From: Prochlorothrix sp035285005
Lineage (GTDB): Bacteria > Cyanobacteriota > Cyanobacteriia > Prochlorotrichales > Prochlorotrichaceae
DNA length: 22,817 bases
Reading direction: 5' to 3'
Assembly: GCA_035285005.1 (NCBI GenBank)
Contig: JAYKIB010000324.1
Location: forward strand, 1 to 22,817
Part shown: one piece after another, positions 22,186 through 22,817 of the stretch
Position numbering within the stretch: position 1 is the first letter of the stretch
Layout of the letters: each line of letters begins with the position of its first letter
Made by a program: the position numbers and the translations under genes
Notes under the pieces: model-generated
The model's database searches: none
The model's input: only the letters and a program-made list of their open reading frames with translations
Told to the model about the DNA's origin: nothing

Positions 22186-22329
22186 GAGAGGATGTTTGGA
22201 CACTGCGGCCAAGGGCCGTAGGCCCATGCAGAATCCCCCTCGGTCCCCCTTTTGAAGGGGGAAGAAAAGACCGTCCCCCCCTTATCAAGGGGGGATCGGG
22301 GGGATTCTCTTAGGTTTCCAAACATCCTC
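22186..22329. repeat. Nested inverted-repeat block upstream of the JAMM gene
   Basis: The outer arms GAGGATGTTTGGA (22188-22200) and TCCAAACATCCTC (22317-22329) enclose an inner repeat (22231-22307). The inner repeat starts GAATCCCCC and ends GGGGGATTC, with two further hairpins inside: CCCCCTT-TTG-AAGGGGG, and CCCCCCTT-ATC-AAGGGGGG. TCTTAGGTTTCCAAA is duplicated in tandem at the right (about 22308-22340). This CCCCCTT/AAGGGGG type of repeat is common in cyanobacterial spacers. Confidence 0.7.
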
Positions 22330-22350
22330 TTAGGTTTCCAAATAGCCGCT

Positions 22351-22391
22351 GGGCACCTCGAAAAATCCCAATTTTTGCCCGGTGACCTCGG
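22351..22391 (-). repeat. Family C repeat, short left fragment
   Basis: GGGCACCTCGAAAAATCCC then TTTGCCCGGTGACCTCGG. It is directly followed by another left end at 22395. Confidence 0.6.
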
Positions 22392-22394
22392 TCA

Positions 22395-22635
22395 GGGCAC
22401 CTCGAAAAATCAAAGGTCTTGTCCAGTGACCCCCGTAAGAACCAGAGTTGTGGCGCTGATTGACTGACAAACGTGGATCAAGTCCAGGCATAGGGAGCGG
22501 GTCAGGAAACCTGACCCCTACGATCCCGAATGTCTAGTAGGAGCGCGGTTTTCGCGCCCAATGCAGAGTTTTTTGTCAGTCAATCCGGTTGTGGCGTGCG
22601 GCGAAGCCGCGCAACCCAATTAATCGCGGTGCTCC
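22395..22635 (-). repeat. Family C repeat interrupted by a family D element
   Basis: The left half (22395-22455) starts GGGCACCTCGAAAAATC and runs to CCAGAGTTGTGGCG. The right half (22588-22635) resumes at GTTGTGGCGTGCGGC and ends AATTAATCGCGGTGCTCC. The two halves overlap by the 9-bp GTTGTGGCG, the target duplication of the inserted element, so removing the insert and one copy restores a normal family C copy. Confidence 0.8.
22456..22587 (+). mobile_element. Family D miniature element (132 bp) with 9-bp target duplication
   Basis: Terminal inverted repeats CTGATTGACTGACAAA and (reverse of right end) CGGATTGACTGACAAA, 15 of 16 identical. Flanked by GTTGTGGCG at 22447-22455 and 22588-22596. 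Inside are hairpins GGGTCAGG-AAA-CCTGACCC and GCGCG-GTTTT-CGCGC. No ORF. The CTGA terminus with a 9-bp duplication is like IS10/IS50 (IS4 family), so mobilisation by such a transposase is plausible. Confidence 0.85.
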
Positions 22636-22637
22636 TT

Positions 22638-22693
22638 AGAATCAGGGTTCTGGGAGGCGGCTCCGCCGCCCAACCCAATTAATCGAGGTACCC
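22638..22693 (-). repeat. Family C repeat, right half
   Basis: AGAATCAGGGTTCTGGGAGG, hairpin GGCGGC-TCC-GCCGCC, and the end AATTAATCGAGGTACCC. The left half is missing. Confidence 0.65.
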
Positions 22694-22725
22694 TACAACA
22701 GAATTAGGGTTAGGTTGCGCGGCGG

Positions 22726-22817
22726 CTCTGTACCGGACAAAACTTTGGAAACGCCTACCATACAAGGGTTTCAGACGATCAGACTCAAATGCCTACCCTG
22801 TAAGGGTTTAGGGCCAT
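22726..22817 (+). mobile_element. Family A miniature element, copy 3, cut by the window edge
   Basis: Starts CTCTGTACCGGACAAAAC and aligns without gaps to the first 92 bases of copy 2 with about 13 substitutions. It is therefore an older copy than the identical pair at 4-123 and 16768-16887. The right end and target duplication are outside the window. Confidence 0.85.

Larger units (their letters stand above)
22228..22817. other. Repeat-filled region at the right end
   Basis: 590 bp without a gene, made almost entirely of repeats: the inner part of the 22186-22329 block, a truncated family C copy, a full family C copy split by a family D element, another right-half family C copy, and a family A copy running off the window. 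ORFs in this stretch are not credible. Confidence 0.7.

Noticed and set aside
22096..22227. N-terminal extension of the JAMM protein
   Set aside because: The 44 extra residues are Pro/Arg-rich, are encoded next to repeat DNA and are absent from typical JAMM proteins, which start near MLTLTADQ.
1..22817. tRNA or rRNA genes
   Set aside because: No T-loop-like GTTCGA-type segments in a cloverleaf context and no rRNA-like sequence was noticed; a tRNAscan-SE run would settle it.

Overview
The window looks like a GC-rich cyanobacterial chromosome segment. The evidence is psaC, a petE plastocyanin, a CAAD/CURT1-type thylakoid protein, an mreBCD cluster, and a high density of the cyanobacterial HIP1 octamer GCGATCGC. 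The plastocyanin has Pro14 (mature numbering) and an aromatic residue at position 12. From memory this is the unusual hydrophobic patch of Prochlorothrix hollandica (Tyr12/Pro14), so a Prochlorothrix-like filamentous cyanobacterium is my best guess. No phage, CRISPR array, tRNA or rRNA was recognised.

Layout: a J-domain/TPR protein and hisZ overlap by one base (171-2581). Next come two tandem CTAG-targeted miniature elements, then a 1115-codon MFS-HEAT-cyclic-nucleotide-domain fusion (2870-6217). Two unrecognised coiled-coil proteins (6658-7931) are bordered by short repeats. On the minus strand follow petE with a clear promoter and terminator, an SDR-family epimerase-like protein, and a two-gene unit of an HslV/proteasome-like Ntn hydrolase and a 98-residue partner (8158-10764). 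mreB, mreC and mreD are also on the minus strand (11292-13891). ssb and the CAAD/CURT1 gene are on the plus strand (14399-15743). A gene-poor stretch (15744-16898) holds repeats and a probable SMI1/KNR4 remnant. Then come pnp (minus), psaC (plus), and a minus-strand pair of a JAMM protease and the MoeZ-type E1-like/rhodanese protein (20340-22095).

Most genes are housekeeping or photosynthesis genes. The spacers between them are crowded with small non-autonomous elements of at least four kinds. Family A is 120 bp, ends in GTACCGGACAAAA and has 9-bp target duplications; two copies are identical. Family B is bounded by CTAG targets and forms a tandem pair. Family C is about 100 bp with GGGCACCTCG ends and a GC-rich hairpin, in about 13 full or partial copies. 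Family D has CTGATTGACTGACAAA ends and a 9-bp target duplication. Several abut or contain stop or start codons.

The most interesting gene contexts are the HslV-like hydrolase with a predicted N-terminal serine nucleophile and no unfoldase partner in view, the JAMM/MoeZ pair (a ubiquitin-like sulfur-carrier setting), and the transporter-HEAT-cNMP fusion whose nucleotide pocket lacks the usual arginine.
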